Shown: one piece after another, positions 1-10,745 of the stretch
How the letters are laid out: each line of letters begins with the position of its first letter
Numbering within the stretch: the first letter of the stretch is position 1
Source: Rhodamnia argentea
Taxonomy: Eukaryota > Streptophyta > Magnoliopsida > Myrtales > Myrtaceae
Direction: 5' to 3'
Assembly: GCF_020921035.1 (NCBI RefSeq)
Contig: NC_063151.1
Coordinates: forward strand, 22,636,934-22,700,933
DNA: 64,000 nt
The notes under the pieces: model-generated
The model's database searches: none
What the model was told of the DNA's origin: nothing
Seen by the model: only the letters and a program-made list of their open reading frames with translations
Made by a program: the position numbers and the translations under genes

Positions 1-372
1 TCTCTCGGTCAAGTCTCTATTGGAACCGCCATGACATATTAGATATAAGAAAATCCCAACCTGTTCATCTACTTTAAGATATCGACTGTCACCCAACCGA
101 CCTCTTGCAGTGAACAATCCACATAGGTTAGGAAAAACATGCTTCTCCATTCTAAATACTTCGTATACTCCGTCAGAATGTCCATGAATAATTTCCCTGA
201 TCCATTGCGCTCCCGACAAAGCACTATCTCTAATAGGTTCTCTCGTGCGCATAGCTATGTGTAGCTTACCAAGACACAACCATGCCATAAGTATATGATA
301 ATAGTCATCATCAAAGTCTTCCCAACTTGGTTCATTTTCTCCAACTGAAGCTACCGCACTAACTCCCTTCAT
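1..372 (-). CDS. PIF/Harbinger transposase (HARBI1/ALP1-like), N-terminal part, cut by window edge
   Basis: Reading the minus strand from the ATG at 372 gives an open frame of 124 codons that runs off the left edge. It contains the segment REIIHGHSDGVYEVFRMEKH followed by FPNLC and later VDEQVGIFLYLICHG, the typical N-terminal region of plant PIF/Harbinger DDE transposases (HARBI1 / ALP1-like nucleases). The DDE catalytic core would lie beyond base 1 and cannot be checked. The Myb/SANT ORF at 643-1679 lies upstream on the same strand, which is the usual two-gene content of this superfamily. No stop or frameshift is seen in the visible part, so the element could be young, although its partner ORF carries a stop. 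An upstream start or exon is possible. The alternative, a domesticated ALP1-like gene, cannot be excluded without the C-terminus. Confidence 0.8.
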   Translation of the reverse strand, partial: MKGVSAVASVGENEPSWEDFDDDYYHILMAWLCLGKLHIAMRTREPIRDSALSGAQWIREIIHGHSDGVYEVFRMEKHVFPNLCGLFTARGRLGDSRYLKVDEQVGIFLYLICHGGSNRDLTER

Positions 373-642
373 ATTTCCTATAAAACGAAAGGCATCAACA
401 GACGACACCACACGATATAGTAAGGTGAAAAGAGAGAAATAAATGAAAGACTTTATCTGTTGACAAGTAAAGAAATCTAAATAATAGTCAACACATAACT
501 ATGCAATTCAATATCAACGAGGAAACCAGCCACAAAATAACCATAGTTGCGTAAAAAAAAGCTAAGCTAGAATGTCTCAAATACATAGGTCTTTTAATCT
601 TATAAATTCACGTAGAAATCCATAACATATGCCAACATCTAC

Positions 643-1679
643 TTAAATAGAATCAAGCACATAACGCCGCCATTCAGGTTCCGTCAAGATGAAACCCTCT
701 CTCCAAGCAGCATTCGTGAAACCATGATTCAAAGCTTTGGCATAAAGTGTCGGTTCCATGTCGGGCATGCTTTTCAAGATGGCAATGAAGGCTCCCATGG
801 AGTAAGGGTCTACAGGCTGTGAGGTTTGTGAGGTGACAGATGTATGTGATGATTGAACCATTCTAAATTGGAGAGATTCTGAAATGGCTTTGCATGCGCG
901 GTCAAATTCGTACGAAGTGCTCTTTCTCCTCCTCTTTGAATTTGGAGTCCTATTCAACTTGTGCTTCTCGGGAATTGGGATAGCCCTTGATCCACCCCTC
1001 GGTCCATCATCTGGTTCTTGCCTAGTTTCGTCTTCATTATGTAACTCATCTTCGGGCAGAGGTTCTTGCACCCTTCCTTCCTTCGGTGTACCTAATGGCA
1101 AACCACCATCATATTCATCCTTGGCATCTTCCTCTGAAGACATCCGATCCCGCACATTTCCCGATGCAAACTCTCCAGTAGCATATGTATCCCCAAACAC
1201 CACACAAAGCTGGGGATACAAAGGAAACCCGTCCTTTCTGAATGTAGCCCAATCGGTATGTTCCTGCGCCATTTTCAATAGGACACGCATCAATAAGTCC
1301 TAATAAATATACATATGAAGCTATAACAAAAATCTCAAAAGTCAAGCTATATCTTCACATGCGTCTCCCACAGAGATTCTTCATCCACAACAACCCCGTT
1401 GTTTATATTATCCCATCCAAATCCAGTTTAGGTAAGGAGCTTCTTGAAACCGCCATACTGCTTCTTCGGTTTGAATGCCTTATTCTTGAACTTGTCGATA
1501 GAATATTGGAACCCCGTCCGCTTATTGAACTCACGCTGAATGTTATTCCACCCCGCTTTGTTGAAGGTAGAGGTAGTTCGATTCCATTTCTTAACCTCGT
1601 CTACCATCAAGCTTACGAATAATTGCGTCGATGGCTCGGTCCACTTAGCAATGTTCGTATACTCTTTTTGGGATGCCAT
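643..1679 (-). pseudogene. Myb/SANT-like DNA-binding ORF of the Harbinger element, with in-frame stop
   Basis: The first exon starts at the ATG at 1679 and encodes a Myb/SANT-like (Myb_DNA-bind_3) domain with the regular W/F spacing: W around residue 13, the stretch KAGWNNIQREFNKRTG, then KKLLT. The coding sense continues past a TAA at 1428-1430 into TGFGWDN and a W-E-T motif, as family members do, so the TAA looks like a disabling mutation. The second exon (about 1263-643, after a gcag acceptor) gives FRKDGFPLYPQLCVVFGDTYATGE, the standard continuation, then an acidic/basic linker and a conserved C-terminal part ending at 643. The donor of the intron was not found with confidence. This is the accessory DNA-binding protein that acts with the transposase at 1-372. 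It is probably a decayed copy, unless the stop is bypassed by splicing. Confidence 0.7.
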
Positions 1680-1725
1680 TTTATGTAAACCGATCGAGTA
1701 CAACATAAGCTATATCATTAAATGA

Positions 1726-3305
1726 ATTAAAACATTCGTCCGATCCATAAGGAACTTGCTTATGCGCATTTCATAATAATTAGTCTACTGAAACATTAAT
1801 TTTGAAGCGCAAAAGTTGGTCATATCACTAACTTTGTTGACCAAATGGAATCCTTTCGGAGGTATCGCTTATATGCTCCTATTCTTATTCAAGAAAACAA
1901 TACAAACATCAAAAAGGAATGTCATGTGGATAGAAAGCATGAAGCAGGAAGTTTCATTGCAAAAAGAGATGTCTACATACATACATTAAACCACAGTAAG
2001 CATTATCAAGCGATCCTAGTTCAAAGTAGTTGAGCAGATTCGTCTATGTACACATAAGACTAGTAACACTCGCACTAGCAATAAACATGAAAGAAAGAAC
2101 ATTTTTTTCTATGTGGCATGATCAAACCGCCACCGATTGGCGATGTATTGACAAATGTGTTTATAAGTTGCCTTGTAGGGATCATTGTACCTATGTGGAG
2201 CTGTCAAAAGTTTTGAAAGAGGGAAAATAAAAAAAAGGATGATATTGCCTAGTTGGAATGGGCATCATCTTGAGTGCGTAAACACTTGATTGGTATTGTT
2301 CTTATGTAGGTCAATGTCTCTATCGGTGGATGTTGAAGTTTCAGCCTAGAAGCATTGTATTCTATGTTATGATGTCGGGAAGTTACCTCCCAATTCGAAA
2401 CAGAACAGATGTTTAAAGACAGAGAGCCAAAAAGGTAGCATTTAATGTGTATGTAACATATAGTAATCTCTTTCAACCTAAAAAAAAAAAACTATTCTTG
2501 CATGATGGAATTTACACCTGGAAATGCTTGTTAGATTATGGTAGGGGGAGGAAGACAGACAATTGCTTATTTTCTCTCTTAAGACAAAAGTTGTATTGAA
2601 ATAAAAATAATGATTAATTTAACTCGAAGGAACCCATATATACTTATATTAAAAAAATGAATGTACTATAGATGAAGGCCCTCAATTTGACATGAGATAT
2701 GGATGCTGATAATAGCAAAAGGGGCTTGTGCCGGAGTCTGGTTGTTAATTTTTCTTCCTACTTTTTCATGCTAGAGATTGATTCTTTGGTCCCTTTAGTT
2801 TATTAAGCTTTTGTAAATGGACAGTTCCATGGATGTTATGCACATAGTGCATTCTGCAGAAAAGTTCAATTTCGGTTGTTTATGAACATATGACAGATGT
2901 GCCGAATGGGAGCTATCAAGTTGCACAACCAGTTGAACAAAGACGCCACAACACCCGGAGGAAAAAAACACAAAGATACCACACTTCGAAAACAACGTCC
3001 CAACCAGCAAGAAAAAACAAACCGATCCCGAGATTCGGGATGAGCTACAAGCTATACCTTACGAAAGAGGGCGAGAGAGAGCGCGCAGAAACAAAATTAA
3101 GAGAGCAAACTGGAATTCCACAAGCCACGCAAAAATGGAAGTTTTCAATATAGCTAAAGCACACATTAGTAGCAGAGAAATCGCAAGAGCAAGATTTGAC
3201 GAAGATGAAGACATACCAGCACTTCTCAAGACAGGAAGGCGAAACCTATCAAGATTTCTCTACCAAATATCCAAAAGATGCCAGAATTTCTCACAACCTT
3301 CGAGC
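1726..3305. other. No gene recognised; AT-rich intergenic DNA
   Basis: Only short ORFs without family signatures are present. The far (5') end of the Harbinger element must lie in or near this stretch, but no terminal inverted repeat pair could be identified because the other end is outside the window. Confidence 0.4.
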
Positions 3306-3307
3306 TG

Positions 3308-3918
3308 TGATTGATACACCCGAACCGAAAGGAGGCGACGAGGTGAGAAGAAAACAGTAACAAAGGACGAACGCGCAACCGTCGAGGTGAGAAGAAAGCG
3401 AAGCCGAATAGAGAGAGAAAACTCTAACCTTGCAGATCCAAGTTCCTTCAGCACAAACGAAAAATCGCAGCTCAAAATAGGTCGTCGGACGTGCGAATCG
3501 GGAGGCAATAGCGGAGGCGGACATGGATGCGTGGTTGGGAGCGACCGAGAGGGTCGTCGGGCGTCGATTGGAGAGAAACATTCGGCTATCACGTAAGAGG
3601 AGAGAACCCGTGATTGATACACCAAAACTAAAAAGAGGCGATGAGGTGAGAAGAAAGCAAGAACAAAGGACGAACGCGCAACCGCCGAGGTGAGAAGAAA
3701 GCGAAGCCGAATAGAGAGAGAAAACCCTAACCTCACAGATCCGAGTTCCTTCGGCACAAAACACAAATCGCAGCCGAGAAGCGATCGTCGGACATGCGAA
3801 TCAAGAGGCAACGCAGAGGCGGAGATGGATGCGTGGTTGGGAGCGACCGAGAGTGTCGTCGGGCGTCGATTGAAGAGAAATATTTTGGACAAGAGAAATG
3901 CCCGGAAGAGGAGAGAAC
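3308..3918. repeat. Direct tandem duplication, two copies with a period of 303 bp
   Basis: Copy 1 begins at 3308 (tgattgatacacc) and copy 2 at 3611 with the same words. Both share the internal landmarks ggacgaacgcgcaacc, gaagccgaatagagagagaaaa, gatggatgcgtggttgggag and gggcgtcgattg, and both end in aagaggagagaac. Each unit also holds gaggtgagaagaaa twice. On the minus strand the copies read like plant 5'-leader DNA (ttagggttttctctctc). ORFs on both strands cross the duplication, but their sequence is low in information and they are not called as genes. Copy 2 carries small indels, so the duplication is not very recent. Confidence 0.85.
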
Positions 3919-4189
3919 TTGGGCGTTCAAAATTTGATCCACAGAGAAGGAGTTTCGAGAGAAGCAATTCTAGACGAGAGAAGTGAAATTTTTTTACTTC
4001 TCGGATGAGGTTCAAAAATCTGATCCAGCAAGATTTTCTACTTCAGAAGTGAAAAACACAACCGGAAGTTACATTTTTTATCAAACGAATTTCTACTTCG
4101 GTAGTATTTTTACTAAACGAATTTCTCTCGCGGATCGACTTCCGGCAGAGAAATCAGAAATTAGAAGTGATTTCATGCAGACCCCTAGA

Positions 4190-4562
4190 GACCCCGGTGC
4201 CTGCGCCCCAGCCTCCCGGTGCTCGAGCTCGGGCCCACGTAGGTCCAACGTAAGTCCACAGAGGCCGAGCCCGAGATATCGATGCTTGACTACACAGCGC
4301 CCATCTTTGGGTCACCAATGCACCCGAGCCTAGGTTTATTGAGGTGGGCTTGGGACCCCAGTGCCCATGCTCGGGTCCCCGATGCATGGGCCCCGGTCAA
4401 TCAAGGCAACTCTCATGTCCATGGAGGCCGAGCTCAAGACCCCTGTGTCCATGCTTGGGTCCCCAGCGCCGGGCCAGAATCCATGGAGGTTTAGCCCGGG
4501 ACCTCAGTGCATATGCCCGTGTCCCCTATGCCCAAGCCAGAGTCCATCAAGATCAGGCCTGA
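4190..4562. repeat. GC-rich degenerate repeat cluster
   Basis: Words such as gcccatgctcgggtccccgatgc, catgcttgggtccccagcgccggg and catatgcccgtgtcccctatgcc recur every 40-110 bp with changes, interleaved with tccatggaggccgag / tccatggaggtttag. The block is far richer in G and C than its flanks and lacks any recognisable protein family in six frames. It reads as a decayed minisatellite or a repeat-rich piece of a transposable element. Confidence 0.6.
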
Positions 4563-4903
4563 TCTCCCGTTCTTCCTTTTTTTGATCATTAGATAACGCA
4601 AATTGCAACTTGAAGCTAATATGTTCGACAAAATACACGGTTTCATCAATCCAACTATTAGGTATCGAACTCTTATCTAACTCGTCAGCTTTTGTAGAAA
4701 TTTTTTATTGCGTATCATAACTCATTAGCGTTCGGCGAAATTCATCGTTGCATATCGTCCATTAATACGCTATTGATAGGCCGCTTATAATATTAACGTT
4801 TGCGCATTACCTCATTTTCTATATATTGCTTGTCTGCTCTATATGTACAAGTACTTGCGACTTTTATTAACACTGTTTTAATAACGCTACTTAGCACAAC
4901 CAA

Positions 4904-7759
4904 TTAGTTGAAAGAGCTGCAAACCCTCCTAATCTCTCCTTCCGACCCTGTCTTCACGCCGATCCGACCCATCTTCACCATCGAAGCCGCGAAATCCGCC
5001 TTAAAGGACAGCGGCTTTCCGTGCTTACTAGAAGTCCCGTTCTGAGTGTACAGATCGACTATCTGCCTGGTGTGCCCGTTGTCGTAGAGCCTCGCATCCG
5101 AAGATATCACGGCGAACCCGCGCTTGATGTTGCGAAGTATCTGGTCGTCGAACACGAACTCGGTCACGGCATCCAGAGCCAACCTCACGTTGACGTCCAC
5201 GCCAGGGGGGCATATGGACTTGAGGACTGGAAGGAAGCGAGGGTCGATTGCGGGGTCCGACCCGCTCGTGGAGTTGAAATGGTAGAGTCGCGTGCCCATG
5301 AAGAAGCATGCGGTCGTTCCGATGGTGTGCGCGGCTGGGAACGAAAAGCCACAAGTAGTTGCTTCAGAAGAAAATGCAGTTGAGGAGCTTCTTCATCTTG
5401 ACAAGTACACATTGCTAATTGCTAGACTCTAGGCTATATCGAGGTGTTATCCGAGCAATCAAACGGTACGATTATAACTTTCGCAGTGTTCATTAGCATA
5501 AGAGCGGCGTACCGGAGAGAAGAACAAGGTCTTTATCTTTAAGCCCCTTCTGTATAAACTTGGACTTGAGCGTGCGAATGGAGTCGTTCACGTCCGGCAT
5601 ATCCGCCGCGAGCGTCCAGTTCGAGACGCGGCCATCTCTTCTCCCTGTCTCAACCTCATAGAACGGGCCATCGCTCTGCATCATATGAAGCCAATACAAC
5701 TTGAGTTCACCAGCACAATAAAATTAATGGACACCTCTCTACTTTCTTTTTCTTTTTCCCTCTGCTAAAGGAAAGAGCTATCAAATGCTATTTGGGATAC
5801 CATAGTCTACTAAAGCAGATAAAAGAGATGGGGAAAGATGTACCAAGAAAACAGCATCTCTAGCAGCCATAGCCACGATATCGGCACAAGAGACGACCCC
5901 GGGACAAGTGGTTTCCAAGCGAGCTTTGGCCGCTTCAATTATCTCAAAGCCTCCCACGCCGGCGTGTGCCCCCGCGTGCCGCTCGCTGCTATCCCCGTTG
6001 TCGATCAGGATCGACCCGTCGCATCCCTGTTTACACGTACACGTCTTCAGAAACTCCGTAACAATCAGTATAAGCTACTAATTACTGCTTATTCGGGTTT
6101 GGGTTCACAAGAGAAACAACACCATCGATTAATCGATTACCAGAAAGAGATTTACAAGGTCAACTTAGTTCCTTTATATGGCCAATCATTTGCAGTTCTC
6201 AAGCACAAAAACCAAAATAATGAAGGTCGTGCCATGAAAATTCCAGTGCCGACCCTCCTAATCATTCGTTCGACTATGATGTTGTCTACTTGGGAATCAC
6301 AAAGTGAATCACGATCCAGAAAAATCATGCATTACCATTGGGTATGTTTTTTTTTTTTTTTTGTCTGCATTGTCTCTAACTCTCTCCTCTCTAATTTTTG
6401 CTTTGTGACTTTACAGAACGTGGAAGTTGAACCCCGTATCTATGATGCTAGTATTCTCACCCCTCAATCCTTTTACCGGCAGCGTTGCATGTTTGTTAAC
6501 GAATCCATTCATTGACTCAAAGATAAATTTTAGACCCTATAGGTTGATTATACATATGTGCGTCTAACAATTTATAAGTCGTGTCTTAGTCTAATTAATT
6601 ATAGTGGGGTAGTGTTTTAATGCTTTTATTAGAGGAGCACCAAGGTAACGGTATTCGTCAATCGTCACTCTTGGTGTTTCAAGGAAGGCCACCTCCCTGA
6701 AATCCGAACGAACAAGTCATTTTGTTCCCCCGGATATGATTTTTGTAGTCAACGGTATACCGTCACTAGCCATAAATTGACGAGACCGTCTTCTTCGCAT
6801 TTCTACGTAGAACGTTATTTTTTGAAGAGAATAAGCATCAGTTAAACCTAAAAAGGAAAAAACTTACGTGATCATAGCAATCCTATTGCCGGTTTTTTTT
6901 TTTTTTGTGGTCAAAATCCTATTGCCGGTTAAAGAAATAATTCGTGTCTTTAATTATAAGGAAAATATTTTCTTAATAGTACTGTCGGGGACTATAAAAT
7001 CTTAACTGTAGACTCGCACATCATCATTGCATGTTTTTCATAAAACACTCATTGATTGGGAGATCGTATAGTCGTAAATAACCGACAGCACCGTTAGGGT
7101 GTCAAGCTAGCGACTTCTTAATTATAACTCACAAATTTTGTATCTCATTTCGTGTTATTGCTAAAACATTATTGTCCATGACTACTTTTAACACACTTTC
7201 TGCGTAAAGGTCCTCACTTGAGCTTGTCTCCACCAGCACGATATTATTTGCTCTAATCACGATGGTCCACTGTCTACACAAATTTATAAACGTGCCCTAC
7301 TAGTCTGAGAACTATTATAGTTCGTAAGACCACAAAATATGAAATTCTTGACACAATGACAACCATAAGAGAATTATATTTGGACAGTTACCTTAAACCG
7401 TAATTTCACCGCATTTTAACTACTCCGAAGGGGTCGTGTACAAAGAGACAAATGCGATATTCACGGGAGCGGAAACGAACATCATTTACCTCAACGAAGC
7501 AGTCGTGGAAATGAACCCGGAGTAAGACTGCGGCGTTCTGAGGGACCGAGAAGACCGCCTCTTTCACGACTGCGCGGACTATCGACTCGGCCAGCGGACA
7601 GCTATTGGAGTAAAACCCGACTCGAAGGTTTTGCGGCTGTCGTCCTTCCGATTCCGACAAGCCCACAACATGGGCGACGAGGACGAGGGCTGCGACGATG
7701 GCGGTCGCGACAACATTGTTGGAGGCGGGCCTCCTGTTCATGCTCATCGTTCTCAGCAT
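4904..7759 (-). CDS. Class III peroxidase, peroxidase-43-like, 4 exons
   Basis: Exons (coding strand order): 7759-7490, 6026-5844, 5675-5513, 5334-4904, giving about 348 residues, near the family's usual 320-350. All junctions are GT-AG and keep the frame. Residues about 8-38 form a secretory signal. Exon 1 holds the distal site (R81, H85 in HFHDCFVE). Exon 2 has GCDGSILI and [19 protein letters not shown]. Exon 3 starts [18 protein letters not shown]. Exon 4 opens with the proximal haem ligand (H208 in [14 protein letters not shown]) and ends with [16 protein letters not shown] and the GEIRRVC motif. The SAAHTIGTT variant and FVEGCDG resemble Arabidopsis peroxidase 43 from memory. These enzymes are secreted haem proteins that use H2O2 to oxidise phenolics in the wall. 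Intron 1 is unusually long (about 1.46 kb). The start could also be the ATG at 7747 or 7741. Confidence 0.92.
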
Positions 7760-7780
7760 CCCAGATCGGGAGTGACGAAG

Positions 7781-7794
<14 letters not shown>

Positions 7795-7811
<17 letters not shown>
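7795..7811. repeat. (GA)n microsatellite in the peroxidase 5' leader, next to a short (GT)n
   Basis: A run of GA dinucleotides directly follows a short GT run at about 7782-7794. It lies between the TATA box and the start codon of the peroxidase gene, so it should be transcribed in the 5' UTR as a CT run. Confidence 0.8.
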
Positions 7812-7827
7812 TTGACGAAATCTCTGC

Positions 7828-7836
7828 TTTATATAT
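7828..7836 (-). promoter_or_regulatory. TATA box of the peroxidase gene
   Basis: The minus strand reads CATATATAAAG about 70 bp upstream of the first ATG at 7759, the expected place for a TATA box with a short leader. Confidence 0.55.
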
Positions 7837-7942
7837 GAAGGAGGCTTTCTCTCAAACTGTGAAATGTGTCCGAAACTGCGTGCCATCTGTCCCGCCTACA
7901 TATACACTACTCCTCTGGCAAAACTTTGTTTCTGGTCTATAG

Positions 7943-8824
7943 ATGTAGAAATATACGTATGGTACACGCAAACATCCACGTATATATAGAGTGGATAAAA
8001 GTAAATTCGATTTAATTTATATAATGTAAATGTGCGTGAAATTATAAGATAGTGATCTTAACTCACCTATTTAAAACTTATTTAGGACTCATTAAGTTTT
8101 TAGTAACATGATCACTTAGCTTGTTTGTAAAATTTAAGGCTACTCATTTATAATCCACCACTATTAAATATGGGTTCTAAACCCATTTTACCACCTCTAA
8201 TTGTAGAAAGATATGTGCGTACACAAATTGATGTCACAATCTCCAGGCTTACATTTTCTCTAACTCGATGTCCTTTGATATCGACGTGAACTATTGTTCG
8301 CGGGCAAGGAAGTAGCAAAGTTTTTTGTCCCTCTTGACAGCAGCAATAGATGATTGTCATAACACAATCGCTTAATGAATAAATACATAATTAAATACAG
8401 GAGTCAAAACTACGTCGCATCGCTAGTTTACGGAATATATACTGTGAATTTTCCGTACAAATTGATTCCTCTATCTAAGACTCTTTTTGCATAAATAAAC
8501 AAATGTAATCTCAAGCAAGTTAAAAAGAGCTGAGACATTGATAAGAACAAGAGCATTAGCGCTATGCACCCGACCAGATAAGGGTTGGCTTCTGATTTTG
8601 TCCTCGTTTCGACACTCACTTCGAAGCGGGCTTTCGTTAGGACATACATGACTTCATCATGCGAGAAGCCCGAGAACATGCAAACAAGTTTTTCTGTTGC
8701 AACGCCTTCTGGTTTCGTCCAGAAATCCCTCCCGCCTTCTGTGTGTCCACTTCAAGTAGATAGCACCGGACCGAATAGAGTTCTGAGTGAATGAAGAACT
8801 GATTCGTGAGTTCTAACTCAAGAT

Positions 8825-8871
<47 letters not shown>

Positions 8872-9190
8872 CACTAGGCTAAAAGACAAACGCTTTGAAA
8901 CCCTATGAAGCTGGGGTTCTGTAATTAGCTGTCTTCCACCGCGAGGAAAATCTCAGGCTAGGTTTAGTTCGGCTTCGCAAATGAATCTCAGGGAATTGTA
9001 AAGGCCATTAGTTTCTATGGATTTTGGGAGAATGCAAATAGCTTTTGATAAAAAAAGATCCTTTAAAAAATAACTTTGGATTAAGTAGTGTTCGGCAATA
9101 AAAATTTTGCAAAGGGCTTTGATTGCAATATATTTTTTTTTATTTGAAAAATCAAACACTCACCGGGGCTTTGGCTACAATATTTCTTAT
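7943..9190. other. No gene recognised; contains a (GA)n microsatellite
   Basis: Upstream region of the peroxidase gene. A minus-strand ORF at 8428-8679 has a hydrophobic stretch but no family signature. The long GA run at 8829-8869 is the only clear feature. Confidence 0.4.
8829..8869. repeat. (GA)n microsatellite, about 20 units
   Basis: An uninterrupted GA dinucleotide run, visible directly. Confidence 0.95.
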
Positions 9191-9209
9191 TTTTATTTAA
9201 AAAATCAAA

Positions 9210-9362
9210 CCGACGGGGTCATGCCACTCAGGTGAGGATGCCTAGGGTCGCAACCTTGGAGACCATCGTTGGGGTCGCGCAACCCAAGTGACCGTTGCCT
9301 AAGCGGTCGCGCGACCTCAAGGACGATCGCTTGGGTAGCGTGAACTCGCCAGCCGCCCTCAC
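9210..9362. repeat. GC-rich repeat core flanked by AT-rich arms
   Basis: This block has repeated words (ggtcgcgcaacc, ggtcgcgcgacc, accatcg, acgatcgcttggg) and inverted copies of them, between AT-rich flanks. It is built like the centres of the foldback elements elsewhere in the window (for example 39090-39250 and 59570-59710). Its outer arms could not be delimited. Confidence 0.45.
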
Positions 9363-10259
9363 ACAAAGAAGATGAACAGTAACAACAATGGAGCAAATCG
9401 GAAAACTAAAGAATTGGCAAGGATAGTTTTGGAAGAATTGAGTTTATTAAAATTTAGTTGAAAGCTACTGGTATTGAGTTTATTAATGTTGAAAGTCACC
9501 GGTATTGAGCTTTGAGCCTTTCCAAAGCCAGCTTTCATCCCAAAACCCTTTGAGAATATTCGTCAAACACATCAAATTTTCTTGGGGGGCTTTCAAAATG
9601 CTGAACCTAACGCATCCTGAATGTGCTCAAGAATTGAAGAGAGATAAGAACGATGAGATGAAGTGCAGCCATAGGCAAGTCCGTGCCATCACCATCAAAC
9701 GTCTAGCTCAAACAAAGAACGAAGATCCCTGCGATGTTCAAAATCGGGTTGTCAGATGAAGACCTCGAAACACTGCAACTTCTTCTAGGCTTTCGCAATC
9801 TTTCAACAGACACGTAACTACTCCTGTCTTTATCCAGAGCCATACAAATTTGCAACTGCGACGGTCGTGACGCAGTTGAACTCTGTCCGGTTCGGACCTC
9901 TCGGGCCAGCCCACACCAATTCCCCCATCACTGTTTTCCATTGGGCGATACCCCGTCTTCACAAAGCTCATGGATTACCCCCAATCATTGACTGCCAAAC
10001 TCCCCACTTATCAGCCCATGATGTCTGATCCAGGGCAGCAAGCACGAGCTCTTGGGGCAAATCGACGAGGAAGGGATGGAAAATAGTGTCTTCTTCCATC
10101 ACGGTGACGTACAAAGCAGGGAGAGAGGGAGAGAGCAACGAGGTGTTGACAAAGGGCGGAGGACGAGGGACAGATGATGGAAAAACCTTTATGGACCACT
10201 TTCCATGGCGTGTATGCTGGTCTACTGAGGGCGTCAGAGGTTGGGGGTACTGTTCTGGA

Positions 10260-10610
10260 AGACGTTGCAGACCACCATCGCCATGGAAATGAACCAAGCT
10301 ACCGTTTCAGACCGTGAGTGATGATGAGGTGAGGTCAGCTACTTTCCCATCTGGACCCTTCAAAGCCCCTGAATAAAGTCCTAAAGCCGCGGAGTTAGTA
10401 AAGCGATCGAAGCTTATGTATCAAGAAGCACAGGCCATCTTCACAATGTACCCATTAAAGTGACCCTAATGAGGTTGATGAGGAAGGTGAGCAGGCCGAT
10501 AGTTTTCTTCGTACCGTCGGCTCCTCAGTAGGAGATACACTTCAACGGACCATGCTCACGAACCAGATATTGTCGAAACGGCTAAAACCACGCAAAATCC
10601 CATGGTGGGT
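10260..10610 (+). pseudogene. LINE (non-LTR retrotransposon) reverse-transcriptase relic
   Basis: Plus-strand frames give the fragments MNQATVSD, SDDEVRSATFPSGPFKAP and, further on, TNQILSKRLKP. These match the spaced RT landmarks of plant L1-type LINEs (EMN..L..PVTDEEV, then F..G..KAPGPDG, then K..LSNRLKP) as I know them. Stops and frame changes interrupt the reading, so it is dead. The call rests on short matches and is moderately secure. Confidence 0.45.
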
Positions 10611-10745
10611 CATTATTGACCTAATAGCTGAACTAATCTCATGATTTTGATCAGATGTCATTTACCTTTTGTTCGATTCCCCCAAATTGCTGGCAACTGT
10701 TTCGAAAGCTTAAATTGTTAGATGAGGCGTGTTTTTGATACTTCA

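Noticed and set aside
3260-4015. Minus-strand ORF of 251 codons over the tandem duplication
   Set aside because: The open frame results from a duplicated low-information sequence. Its Ser/Leu/Arg-rich product has no domain, and other frames are open as well.
9210-9396. CRISPR-like or satellite array suggested by repeated ggtcgcgc words
   Set aside because: The spacing is irregular and the words are partly inverted; this is a GC-rich foldback centre in plant DNA.
9738-10297. Minus-strand ORFs (9738-9971, 9968-10297) as a possible two-exon gene
   Set aside because: No motif or sensible splice pair was found. Plus-strand LINE RT landmarks begin at the edge of this area, so a repeat origin is more likely.
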